Below are positions 1-6,049 of a stretch of DNA of 8,241 nucleotides, in pieces. Location: contig CAYJOD010000148.1 in the NCBI GenBank assembly GCA_964371655.1, forward strand, positions 1 through 8,241. Direction: 5' to 3'. This DNA is from CAZGSN01 sp964371655. Its GTDB lineage: Bacteria > Desulfobacterota > Binatia > HRBIN30. The translations under genes and the position numbers were made by a program. Under the pieces are notes generated by a model. That model saw nothing but the letters and a program-made list of their open reading frames with translations. It did no database searches and was not told the origin of the DNA. The first letter of the stretch is position 1. Each line of letters begins with the position of its first letter.

Positions 1-43
1 GATCGCACCCTGAAACCGGACATTTCATGCGCGGTCTATGTCA
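1..43. mobile_element. possible terminus of an insertion sequence (partial)
   Basis: On the minus strand this stretch starts with TGACATAGACC and continues into AAATGTCCGGTTTC. The TGTCCGGTTT type of motif is, from memory, frequent at ends of IS3/IS21/IS481-like elements. The neighbouring minus-strand gene loses its expected continuation exactly here, and its stop codon TGA would be the first three bases of the element. No transposase is visible because the window ends. This is inference from the abrupt gene end and a recalled motif. Confidence 0.3.
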
Positions 44-412
44 GGAGGTCTGGAGGCGGTAGACCGTGCTTTCGAGTTTGTATCGGCGGTAGTACGAATC
101 GCTAGCCCACGTGACCTCCATTCGTTCTGGGACCGTGTCCAACAGCGATGACGATAAGTACTCAGCGCCATAGCCATCGCAGATTTCCTTGAGCCGGATT
201 CCGAGCTCATCCGCGGCGAGGACAAGGGGATCGCGGTACTTCTCAAATAGCGCGTCGAGCGTGCGTCGTGATTTCCATTTCTCGAACGAGCGCACGAAGA
301 AGTGCTCCTTGAGTACGAGGCCGACGAGAGTACCGACAGCTGTAACCAAGGCTCCCAATACGGTGAGGCCGAGAAGGTCTCTTGCAGGCAACGCTGTCAG
401 CTGTGTAAGCAC
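41..412 (-). CDS. small membrane-anchored protein, probably C-terminally truncated
   Basis: This 123-residue protein starts at GTG 412, 28 bp after the core of an attC site, which is a usual distance for a cassette gene. The ribosome site is weak (AAGAAAGA about 7 nt upstream). Residues 13-34 form one hydrophobic membrane segment (LLGLTVLGALVTAVGTLVGLVL). The next residues, EHFFVRSFEKWKSRRTLDALFEKYRDPL, suggest a basic, helical cytoplasmic part. From memory, similar proteins of about 300 residues share the membrane helix, the KYRDPL region and an RYKL-S-T-YRL motif, then continue with a tryptophan-rich segment. Here the chain stops five residues after the start of YRL, in QTS. The gene therefore looks cut off, perhaps by an insertion sequence at 1-43. 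Function is unknown. Its placement after TIR and HEPN genes allows a membrane effector or anchor role, but that is inference. Confidence 0.65.
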   Translation of the reverse strand: MLTQLTALPARDLLGLTVLGALVTAVGTLVGLVLKEHFFVRSFEKWKSRRTLDALFEKYRDPLVLAADELGIRLKEICDGYGAEYLSSSLLDTVPERMEVTWASDSYYRRYKLESTVYRLQTS

Positions 413-440
413 GATCGGTCTTTCTTGAGAGTTGTGCTCC

Positions 441-520
441 GCCTAACGCCCCGGCTCAGGAGCGGCGGCTCCCACTGGAAGAACCGCTTCGTCGCCGTCG
501 CTGGCAGCCACAAGTTCGGC
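441..520 (-). other. attC recombination site (integron cassette), best-supported copy
   Basis: Read on the minus strand, the site opens with GCCGAAC (520-514) and closes with GTTAGGC (447-441). The second is a full match to the attC R' consensus GTTRRRY, and the two cores are complementary at 6 of 7 bases. Inside them, after 4-nt spacers, the arms pair as GGCT, an unequal 3/4-nt bulge, AGCG and CGGC. That gives the imperfect stem with an extrahelical base that integron integrases recognise. The 80-bp length is normal for attC. The upstream gene stops at 525-527, 4 bp before the site, and the next gene starts 28 bp after it, which is classic cassette packing. No integrase gene is visible. Confidence 0.72.
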
Positions 521-524
521 CAGA

Positions 525-1556
525 TTATTCAGTGTCTGATTTCCCAGGCTCCTTGGGGAAAAGCCTCTTAAGCTTCGGTTTCACGTCGAAGACTTGCGCG
601 CCCGCATTGCTGTGAAGAAGACGGACGAAGTCATTGTCTTCGAGGAGTTTGAGGAGATGTTCGATGACAATTTTGGGCTGATGAAGGGCTTCGGCTATCT
701 CACCGCTGTTGCACATTCCATCTACTATTCGCCGCCCGACCTCGTCCGGCAGGGAAGAATAACTTGGCCAGTGGGCCTTACAGTAAAGTTCGAGGCCGCG
801 CTTGGTTGCCAGAACGTGCGAGAACCGATGCGGACCCGCAACCGGGTCGGCGCGCCAGAAGCCATTGTCAGTCAGCATTTGCGTCGCGTCGTTTACGTCT
901 TGTTCCACCAACCCGAAGCCGGCTCCGACTTGCAACAGTAAGTCATACCCACACATGTCGCCATCTTCCTCAAGCATTTTCGAATAGATTGCAGTGAACA
1001 GTCTGATGTCTGTTTCACTGAGCCCAGCCTCGCGAAGCGGGCGAAGGTGATCATCGCGCGCCATTGATAGGATGAGCGTCCGGAACCGAGCGGCCAGATT
1101 GTTCCGAGCGTCCGCCACACGGGCGGGATCATCGAGACGATAGCGAACCAGGGCGCGTTTCGAGATATCGAATGGTAAATCCTCAGGGGCACCAAATGCG
1201 TCGTTCAAGACTAGAATGATCCGATTCTCCCCAATCGTGTGCCACGCGTACCCAAGCTCGAACAGAACGTTCGGATTGGGCGTCGGCCTACCGTTGATGA
1301 GCGTGCCGACGGGCGTCACATCAGCCACGAAGATGTTGCAGTTTTCGATCTTCCGCAGAATGGTCGTACTGATTTCAGGCGAACCAAGAGCGCCGCGAGC
1401 GTCCTGATCCAATGTGAACTGGACGGGCGTTTGATCGTCATCAGCTAGCTCTCTAAAGGTGCGTTCCAGCGCCTCCTCGATCAGATAGCGATTGCACTTG
1501 TCGGGACGTTGCGCCTGCCAGGCGTAGAAGATGGTCTTACTGGGCGTATCTGACAT
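525..1556 (-). CDS. TIR-like / predicted nucleotide-binding protein with winged-helix-like C-terminal part
   Basis: This is a 343-residue protein. The reading frame is open to 1784, but the extra 76 codons read through low-complexity sequence antisense to nothing conserved and overlap the upstream gene, so ATG 1556 is chosen. It lies 13 residues before the TIR-like first strand, FYAWQ (10-14). Residues 7-140 show the features of the TIR-like, nucleoside-deoxyribosyltransferase-like fold: D52 in DQDARGALGSPE, FVADV (76-80), NPNVLFELGYA (94-104) with E100 as the likely catalytic or binding acid, and the strand IILVLND. Residues 180-335 are helical with repeated short wing-like segments, consistent with one or two winged-helix domains. 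Relatives cleave or bind NAD-like nucleotides in anti-phage systems. The activity here is inferred, not shown. The gene lies 94 bp downstream of the HEPN-like gene, with no clear attC between them, so both may travel as one cassette. Confidence 0.8.
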   Translation of the reverse strand: MSDTPSKTIFYAWQAQRPDKCNRYLIEEALERTFRELADDDQTPVQFTLDQDARGALGSPEISTTILRKIENCNIFVADVTPVGTLINGRPTPNPNVLFELGYAWHTIGENRIILVLNDAFGAPEDLPFDISKRALVRYRLDDPARVADARNNLAARFRTLILSMARDDHLRPLREAGLSETDIRLFTAIYSKMLEEDGDMCGYDLLLQVGAGFGLVEQDVNDATQMLTDNGFWRADPVAGPHRFSHVLATKRGLELYCKAHWPSYSSLPDEVGRRIVDGMCNSGEIAEALHQPKIVIEHLLKLLEDNDFVRLLHSNAGAQVFDVKPKLKRLFPKEPGKSDTE

Positions 1557-1650
1557 GTTCTGGATCCATGACGTGATCGGTCGAACGGCTCGGCGTTCAC
1601 CTGCGCGCCTCGGCGTCGCGCGATGGAGACGCTCCTTCTGCTGCGGTTGC

Positions 1651-2235
1651 TCATCGCCTCCCTTCTGGAAAGAACGCGTAGGGCGAGGAGGCGGGCTGCC
1701 TCCCTGCGTTGCGTCGCCGGTCGACCGTATCGAGAGCGTCGAACCACCTGAGAAGTTCTCTGCCTTCAGATGCGACCAGGCCAAAGGAATTCAACAGGTC
1801 ATGAAAGCTGGTACCAGCCTGTAGGAGTTGAAGCACTTTCGCCCCGCCGTGCAGCGCGCCATTGCGGAGACTAACCCATTTCTGGATCTCCGCGATGACG
1901 GCCTTGAACGCAGGATCTTGCTCGGCGCCAGGCCGCCCGATCCGGTCGGGCTCTAGTAACTCCTTGCAGAGATCGCCCGACGTAAGCCGCGCACGGATTT
2001 CGTGACCGACCAAGTAACCAAGGCGACTGCAGAGCCGATCTGAAACGAGCGAGTCGAGAATCGCGATTGCTTCGAGGTAGTAGCCCGCCTTAATGCATTG
2101 ATCGACCCAATCGAAGGCGCCGACGTATCGTTCGTAGCGGCTGTCACCGAGCCCTTTGATTGTCGTTGCACTCGTGCGCTTGTCGTTGGCCATTATGAAA
2201 TCTAAGTCGCGATCAACAGTAGCACGAACAACCAC
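1651..2235 (-). CDS. HEPN-like domain protein (putative ribonuclease)
   Basis: From GTG 2235 this is a 194-residue protein. That start has AAGGA four nt upstream and lies close behind the hairpin at 2252-2326. ATG 2193 gives 180 residues and a tidy N-terminus but has no Shine-Dalgarno sequence. The alpha-helical region YERYVGAFDWVDQCIKAG (34-51), followed by YYLEAIAILDSLVSDRL and W120-VSLRNGALHG, resembles HEPN-fold proteins. R124-x4-H129 fits the Rx4-6H motif that forms the RNase active site in many HEPN toxins. The last 25 residues (after DTVDRRR) are low-complexity, rich in R, P and S, and may be tail sequence read through a short hairpin. HEPN proteins act as RNA-cleaving toxins or as partners of nucleotidyltransferases, but no MNT gene is next to this one. 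It may be paired with the TIR-like gene downstream. The fold is assigned by eye; function is inferred. Confidence 0.7.
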   Translation of the reverse strand: MVVRATVDRDLDFIMANDKRTSATTIKGLGDSRYERYVGAFDWVDQCIKAGYYLEAIAILDSLVSDRLCSRLGYLVGHEIRARLTSGDLCKELLEPDRIGRPGAEQDPAFKAVIAEIQKWVSLRNGALHGGAKVLQLLQAGTSFHDLLNSFGLVASEGRELLRWFDALDTVDRRRNAGRQPASSPYAFFPEGRR

Positions 2236-2251
2236 GTCTTCCTTCGGTGAG

Positions 2252-2326
2252 TTGCGTGTCCGTCGGACGCCTCAGGCATCCGACGTGCGCCTCTTCTTGC
2301 GCGTCGGTCGGATGCCTTGGTTAGCC
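2252..2326 (-). other. strong intergenic hairpin, possible decayed attC site
   Basis: On the minus strand GGCTAAC (2326-2320) is followed by AAGGCATCCGAC, and after a 22-nt loop by its complement GTCGGATGCCT. The pairing is 11 bp without mismatch. The stop codon TAA of the TIR fusion gene lies inside GGCTAAC, as is typical for an attC R'' core. The expected GTTRRRY at the far side is missing: the matching place reads GTCCGAC. It could therefore be a degenerate attC, or simply a terminator-like stem without a T run. Confidence 0.45.
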
Positions 2327-3109
2327 GGCTTCGCCCAACAGCGGCCTGTCTTCGTCGTACGGGTACTGCCATTGAGGTATCGGAACGCCCGCAACCGCGT
2401 TCAGTATTTCGTGGCCGACTTGCTTTAGAGTCCTGCCCGTCGCGCGAATGGCCAGTCGCGTCGAGTCATGCACCGGCAGCGTAACGTCGTCAAGACAGAG
2501 GTAGATCAGTACGGGCGACCCGAGTCGTGCTTCGACCCGTTCAGCCAACTCGCGTTCGAGCCGCGGCCAATCCCTGTCTCGCGAATTACTGGACAAGATG
2601 GCAAGGATCTTGTCTGAATAAGCGATTGCTCGGTCGATGTTCCACTCAATCGTGGCTCCAGCGACAAAGAACTGACAATCTCTAACGACGCGCACTCCGT
2701 GATCACGCAACCACTGATCGACTTTGTTGACCGGTTCGCGGTCTGCGGATGCGTAGCTAATGAAGACCGCCGGGCGGCCCCAGCCCTCAGGACGCCGTAG
2801 CCGAGCGAATATTGACGGTGAGAAACGGTGCAACATCTCCGACACCAGATGCTCTCGGGTGCCCGGACCGACCAATCCGTCTGACATCCGGTGACCGTAC
2901 GTCGACTGGAACGTGCGTACCGCTTCTTTGAGTGTTTCGTCGTACACCTGTTCGTCGGTCGGGGATGCGGTCAACTCGATTTTCAGCATCGGCAACGCGC
3001 GCCGGAGATTGGCGCAGGCGATAGCCTTGTCGCCGACCTCAAGCACGTCATGCTCGTCATCAGGATGGCGAAAGTACTGTTGGTAACGGCTGACGAGCGG
3101 ATCGGTCAT
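2321..3109 (-). CDS. peptidoglycan-binding-fold / TIR domain fusion protein
   Basis: This is a 262-residue protein. ATG 3109 is chosen because AAAAGG lies about 8 nt upstream; GTG 3118 and ATG 3115 are in frame but sit on the ribosome site. Residues 27-92 resemble the PG_binding_1 helical fold: LRRALPML, then VYDETLKEAVRTFQSTYG, then DGLVGPGTREHL (77-88). Residues 112-240 are a TIR domain: VFISYASADR (115-124), a conserved-looking WLRDHGVRVVRDCQFFVAGATIEWNI stretch, SDKILAILSSNS, and W181-PRL-E185. E185 is in the position of the NADase glutamate of TIR enzymes. There is no signal peptide or membrane segment, so the PG-binding-like part is presumably cytoplasmic and may serve as a sensor or interaction module rather than bind cell wall. 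Bacterial TIR domains commonly make signals from NAD+ or deplete it in phage defence; that role is inferred. The gene starts 22 bp after an attC-like core, as a cassette gene would. Confidence 0.82.
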   Translation of the reverse strand: MTDPLVSRYQQYFRHPDDEHDVLEVGDKAIACANLRRALPMLKIELTASPTDEQVYDETLKEAVRTFQSTYGHRMSDGLVGPGTREHLVSEMLHRFSPSIFARLRRPEGWGRPAVFISYASADREPVNKVDQWLRDHGVRVVRDCQFFVAGATIEWNIDRAIAYSDKILAILSSNSRDRDWPRLERELAERVEARLGSPVLIYLCLDDVTLPVHDSTRLAIRATGRTLKQVGHEILNAVAGVPIPQWQYPYDEDRPLLGEAG

Positions 3110-3131
3110 GAGCATCACCTTTTGTCTGCCC

Positions 3132-3230
3132 AGCTAACGGAAGAGGGTGTTTTCCGCCATTGGGCGCAACGTGTCGCGACGCAAGGTGGTGCGACGATTG
3201 CCGCTCGATGGCGGAAAGGCCCGGTTGAAC
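3132..3230 (-). other. attC-like recombination site
   Basis: On the minus strand the site runs from GTTCAAC (3230-3224, full match to R'' RYYYAAC) to GTTAGCT (3138-3132, 6 of 7 to GTTRRRY). A long imperfect stem lies inside: TTTCCGCCAT pairs with ATGGCGGAAA over 10 bp. It continues with GCGGCAA/TTGCGC and CGTCGC-type pairing that includes small bulges. The spacers between cores and stem differ (6 against about 10 nt), and the two cores pair poorly. That lowers confidence. The next gene begins 22 bp beyond the core, as expected for a cassette. Confidence 0.5.
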
Positions 3231-3409
3231 TCAACCGCGTAATCGTGAAACCCCCATTTCGCTATGGGGCTCTTATCTCGGATCGGCGGCGAAGGACAAG
3301 CGGCAACGGGGTTGGGCTAAGGCAATGGGTGGGTTCAAGAGGAACGCTTGCCCGTTCGGTGACGAGGCAACACAAGACCCGTGTGCCTCCGACGACCACG
3401 CACGCACGA

Positions 3410-3425
3410 CCAGGAACGTTCCTGG
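3410..3425. repeat. perfect 16-bp palindrome CCAGGAACGTTCCTGG
   Basis: The sequence is its own reverse complement over all 16 bases. It lies 18 bp from a second palindrome, GGTCAA-AG-TTGACC (3444-3457). Such pairs can be binding sites for a dimeric regulator or part of a transposon end. No promoter or adjacent gene start supports an operator role, so only the symmetry is certain. Confidence 0.6.
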
Positions 3426-3443
3426 CTCCATTCCGACCCCCTT

Positions 3444-3457
3444 GGTCAAAGTTGACC
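3444..3457. repeat. near-perfect palindrome GGTCAA-AG-TTGACC
   Basis: Two 6-bp complementary arms are separated by 2 bp. It lies in the same gene-free stretch as the 16-bp palindrome. The role is unknown. Confidence 0.5.
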
Positions 3458-3626
3458 GTGCCGGATTTCTGGCGACCACGAAAACACCCGCAATTCTCAG
3501 GGTTCCGCGGCCTCTGCCGATCACGGCCTCATATCTAAAGTTCCTTGCTTCCCAAGCTGGACATCGCCGGTTCTAAGGCAACGCCGGCAGAGGCTCAGGG
3601 TCGGGCTCAGCCGGAACGCCTCATTT

Positions 3627-3782
3627 GGAACCGCGGATAGACGCTGATGCACGCGGATTCCAACGAGCAACGCCACGCCCTTGCTTGCACAAAAGTATGC
3701 GGTCACATGCGCAGCCAGTTCTTCTCCAAGTCCCTATTCTACCTTATCCTATCGGCGTTCATCCGTGTCCATCCGCGGTTTC
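3627..3782. repeat. dispersed repeat, large imperfect inverted pair
   Basis: The left arm (3627-3658) begins GGAACCGCGGATAGACG. The right arm (3751-3782) is its reverse complement at 26 of 32 positions. Each arm has an internal period of 10 nt (units like CGCGGATGGA, CACGGATGAA). From memory this AACCGCGGATGGACACGGATG type of sequence is a widespread intergenic repeat in environmental proteobacterial and related genomes. The 92-nt region between the arms has no gene. The right arm begins at the stop codon of the VIT/VWA remnant. The pair could fold into a long RNA hairpin or represent a miniature mobile element. Confidence 0.75.
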
Positions 3783-4056
3783 ATCTGTTCTTTTCGGGCT
3801 CAGGAAGAAGCCCGCTAGCGATCTTGGCGTCGATGACCACGAACGTTGTGTAGGCCGACATCAATCCGTACTCGAGCGCGATGTTCGTGATCTCCTGGCG
3901 GCGCCGCTGCGCCGATTCCAGAGTGCCCGCGCCTGCTTTGTGCTCCGTGTCCTGGAGAACATCCGACGCCGCGTCGGCATACGAGTTGGCCGAGCCCAGC
4001 GATTTGCAGTGCGGCGTCGGCGGCCCGAGCTCCCACTTCTTCCACCATCCCCTGGC
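3781..4056 (-). pseudogene. C-terminal remnant of a VIT/VWA (inter-alpha-trypsin-type) protein
   Basis: The minus-strand frame is open from just after a stop at 4057-4059 down to TGA at 3781-3783, with no sensible start. The last 60 residues include LESAQRRRQEITNIALEYGLMSAYTTFVVIDAKI. This matches the typical closing segment of bacterial proteins with a VIT plus von Willebrand A domain (I-x-ALEYGLMSxYTxFVxID). The upstream half of the frame (WKKWELGPPTPHCKSLG) is not recognisable and may be out of frame or unrelated, so the VWA and VIT domains are missing. The intact family is several hundred residues long and usually exported. The stop codon falls inside the right arm of the dispersed repeat. 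Confidence 0.65.
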
Positions 4057-4236
4057 TCATGCGCTCGGCGGAGTGACGTGCACAAACCGGAGGCTCAATT
4101 GGGATTTGTCTGTGTTCTGGGTTCCATTGGCTGTTTTTCGTTGCATCCTGGGGAAGCGCCGAGTATGCGCCTACAGGTCGAGGCAAGACTGCGCGAATGA
4201 GAAATCAACGTGCGCGCGCTGTGAGGGGGAAATACG

Positions 4237-5700
4237 ATGAAGCGACTGACTGCGATCTGCTTGTTGACGACGACGTGTCTGGCGTTCGCGAATCCTGCAC
4301 GGGTGAGGGCATTCTCGGTGCTATGGGACAACGGCACCAGCGCCGTCGACAAAGCCTCGCAAGCGCTGCGTTGGTCGGCGGAGCCGGATCCTTTCGGCTA
4401 CGGCACCGGCGTGCATGACAAGATCCAGGTGGCGATCTCGCCCACCTTCGCGAGCGATCTCGGGGCTGCCGACGTGGCCTCCCTTTTCGGCCTGTCGTTG
4501 GCGCAAGTGAACGAGCTCATCAACGTGGCGGTGCGCCGCGCCTTCCAAGAGTGGGAGACCGGCGCGTTGCAGTTCGAGGTGACCTTCGATGGCCCGGCCG
4601 TGCTGGGTCCGGATGACGGCGAAGAGATCGATGTGTTTGCAGCACCGTCCTCCGAAACCTACTTCGGTTATTCCGACGTGCACTATGTTTACAGCTCCGA
4701 TCGCCGCCTCACGAACGGCCAGCGCAATGCAGGCTATGTGATCGTGGGCGCCGATGTGTTCCTCAACAGCACGCGTATCGCCGACGCCATCCAGCAGTTG
4801 CACATGTACGGCATCGGCGTCGACCTGACGCAGAACGCCCTGCAGATTCTACTGGCGCACGAGGTCGGGCACGCGCTCGGGCTCGGACATCCAAATCTCA
4901 CGACCTTCATCGACACCGACACAGACCCCTTCAACGACATCGTCGTGGATCCGGTCAATCCGTTTGCCGGATTGATCATCTCGTCAATTCCCTCCGATTC
5001 GCCGGGGAGCAGCCGCCCGGTGATGTGGGGGGGCGTTTCTAGCGCGAGCCTTCCCGAGCTTCTCCAGCTCCTCTCTGGTCTGAACGATGCGCAATTGCGT
5101 CCCGACGATCACGGCGGACGCGACATCCTCTACCCCACGGCGCTGCCACCTCCTGTGCTCGATTGCACGGCGGTTCCCGAGCCGGATTGCAGCCCGGCGG
5201 CGAAGTCCGCATTCGTGATGAAGAAGCCCGACGATCCAACGAAGACCGCGTTGTCGTGGAAGTGGCGCGGGACGGATGCGGTCACCGACATTTCATACGG
5301 GCGACCATCAAGCCGCAACAGCTATGCCCTTTGCGTCTATACCGATACCGACGCCACTCCGATCTTGACGGGCGAGATGCAAGTTCCCGGCGGCCTCGTT
5401 TGCGGCACCAAGCCTTGTTGGCAGGGCGGAGGTGATCCGGTCGGGAGCAAGGGCTGGAAGTACAAGAACAAGGAGGCTGCGCCGGACGGACTTCGCGCAA
5501 TTAGCCTCAAACCAGGGCTAGCGGGCAAAGCCAAGATCCAAGCCAGGGGCAAGGGAGCGTCGCTCCCGTCGATACCGCTGTCGCCCATTGCATTCCCCGT
5601 GCGCGTTCAGTTGCAAGGCAACGGACGCTGCTGGGAAGCCGAGTACGACAGCAGCAACGTCAAGACCAGCACCGGTACACAGCTCAAGCTCACGAACTGA
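4237..5700 (+). CDS. secreted matrixin-like zinc metalloprotease with C-terminal beta-rich module
   Basis: This is a 487-residue protein. The ATG at 4237 has a strong ribosome site (GAGGGGGA, 6 nt upstream). Residues 1 to about 25 (MKRLTAICLLTTTCLAFANPARVRA) form a Sec signal peptide. The catalytic domain runs to about residue 300. It holds the metzincin zinc motif HEVGHALGLGH (H208, E209, H212, H218) and a downstream Met-turn candidate in RPVMWGG (M263). The family hydrolyses peptide bonds of extracellular or periplasmic proteins. From about D309 onward there is a separate cysteine-containing module (SWKWRG, YALCVYTD, CGTKPCWQ, GWKYKNK, CWEAEYD) that I recall as a repeated, probably beta-sandwich domain in Candidatus Binatia-type genomes. 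It may mediate surface attachment. The gene stands alone. A miniature IS21-type element starts 1 to 2 bp after the stop. Protease class is well supported; the substrate is unknown. Confidence 0.9.
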   Translation: MKRLTAICLLTTTCLAFANPARVRAFSVLWDNGTSAVDKASQALRWSAEPDPFGYGTGVHDKIQVAISPTFASDLGAADVASLFGLSLAQVNELINVAVRRAFQEWETGALQFEVTFDGPAVLGPDDGEEIDVFAAPSSETYFGYSDVHYVYSSDRRLTNGQRNAGYVIVGADVFLNSTRIADAIQQLHMYGIGVDLTQNALQILLAHEVGHALGLGHPNLTTFIDTDTDPFNDIVVDPVNPFAGLIISSIPSDSPGSSRPVMWGGVSSASLPELLQLLSGLNDAQLRPDDHGGRDILYPTALPPPVLDCTAVPEPDCSPAAKSAFVMKKPDDPTKTALSWKWRGTDAVTDISYGRPSSRNSYALCVYTDTDATPILTGEMQVPGGLVCGTKPCWQGGGDPVGSKGWKYKNKEAAPDGLRAISLKPGLAGKAKIQARGKGASLPSIPLSPIAFPVRVQLQGNGRCWEAEYDSSNVKTSTGTQLKLTN

Positions 5701-5701
5701 A

Positions 5702-5803
5702 TGTAAATCGGCGTGGGGGCTGAGCGCCGATCGGCGTCGAAAACTGACCCCAGCGGGGTCAGAATTGGCGCCGATAGGGGCCAAAATCGGACGCCGATTC
5801 ACG
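5702..5803. mobile_element. miniature IS21-end-derived element, copy 1 (no transposase)
   Basis: Terminal inverted repeats GTAAATCGGCGT (5703-5714) and ACGCCGATTCAC (5791-5802) bound a 100-bp element. Each half carries two tandem blocks of the form ATCGGCG...GACCCC; on the left they read ATCGGCGTGGGGG and ATCGGCGTCGAAAACTGACCCC. TG-type ends with repeated internal blocks are the known end structure of IS21-family elements. Here left and right ends are joined and istA/istB are absent. In the centre CTGACCCC-AGC-GGGGTCAG (5744-5762) is a perfect 8-bp stem with a 3-nt loop. It could end transcription of the protease gene, though no T run follows. Confidence 0.65.
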
Positions 5804-5863
5804 CCCGGTCTCAGTAACAACGTTCCACCTCCTTCCCCGGGCTCGTCACCGACGGCGCGGTCT

Positions 5864-6049
5864 TCACCGCCTCCGCGAGCGTTCCTGGCGCTGGTTTCCT
5901 CTGCGGATGAAGAAAACTTGAAGAACAACGTTCCCGACTGCTTGTTCGACGAACGGTTGTTCCAGGGCCGGCAGAGGATTGGCGTCGTGGTCATAGATCG
6001 AGGCCCATCGGTCGTAGCTTTCGCGAACCGAGCCCAGCGGATCACCCAT
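5864..6049 (-). pseudogene. N-terminal remnant of a SAM-dependent methyltransferase
   Basis: From ATG 6049 the minus frame reads MGDPLGSVRESYDRWASIYD, then HDANPLPALEQPFVEQAVGN. This is the typical start of class I methyltransferases: an SYDRWAxxYD motif followed by a helix leading to the AdoMet-binding strand. The expected VLDLGCGTG motif does not follow. After AVGN the frame continues as VVLQVFFIRRGNQRQERSRRR to a stop at 5864, without similarity. The catalytic core is therefore deleted or replaced, and the fragment (61 codons) cannot be active. The break lies around 5930, about 130 bp from the IS21-type element, which may have been involved in the loss. Confidence 0.6.

Larger units (their letters stand above)
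3231..3626. other. 396-bp stretch without a recognisable gene
   Basis: Several open frames cross this stretch on both strands, but none has recognisable motifs or a good start. The longest minus-strand candidate (83 codons, 3524 to 3273) is not convincing. The stretch contains a small stem with CCCCAT/ATGGGG arms (about 3250-3268), a perfect 16-bp palindrome at 3410-3425 and a 14-bp near-palindrome at 3444-3457. It could be the leader side of the cassette array, where attI would be expected, or eroded mobile-element sequence. I see no integrase. Confidence 0.5.

Noticed and set aside
1557..1650. A possible attC between the HEPN-like and TIR-like genes (GTTCGAC and GAGCAAC cores).
   Set aside because: The sequences next to the cores do not pair, so no stem can be formed.
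1673..1710. AACGC...GGAGGC/GCCTCC...GCGTT inverted repeat at the end of the HEPN-like gene.
   Set aside because: It is too short for an attC and lies inside the coding frame; it is probably a chance GC-rich hairpin.
1557..1784. The open frame of the TIR-like gene extends 76 codons further upstream.
   Set aside because: The extension is low-complexity, overlaps the end of the HEPN-like gene and has no family-like start; ATG 1556 sits just before the first conserved strand.
3273..3524. An 83-codon minus-strand frame ending 43 bp before the attC-like site, which could be a cassette gene.
   Set aside because: No motif, no clear ribosome site and random-looking composition; it crosses both palindromes.
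2891..3538. A 215-codon plus-strand frame.
   Set aside because: It runs antisense to the PG-binding/TIR gene and through the attC-like site, with no recognisable motifs.
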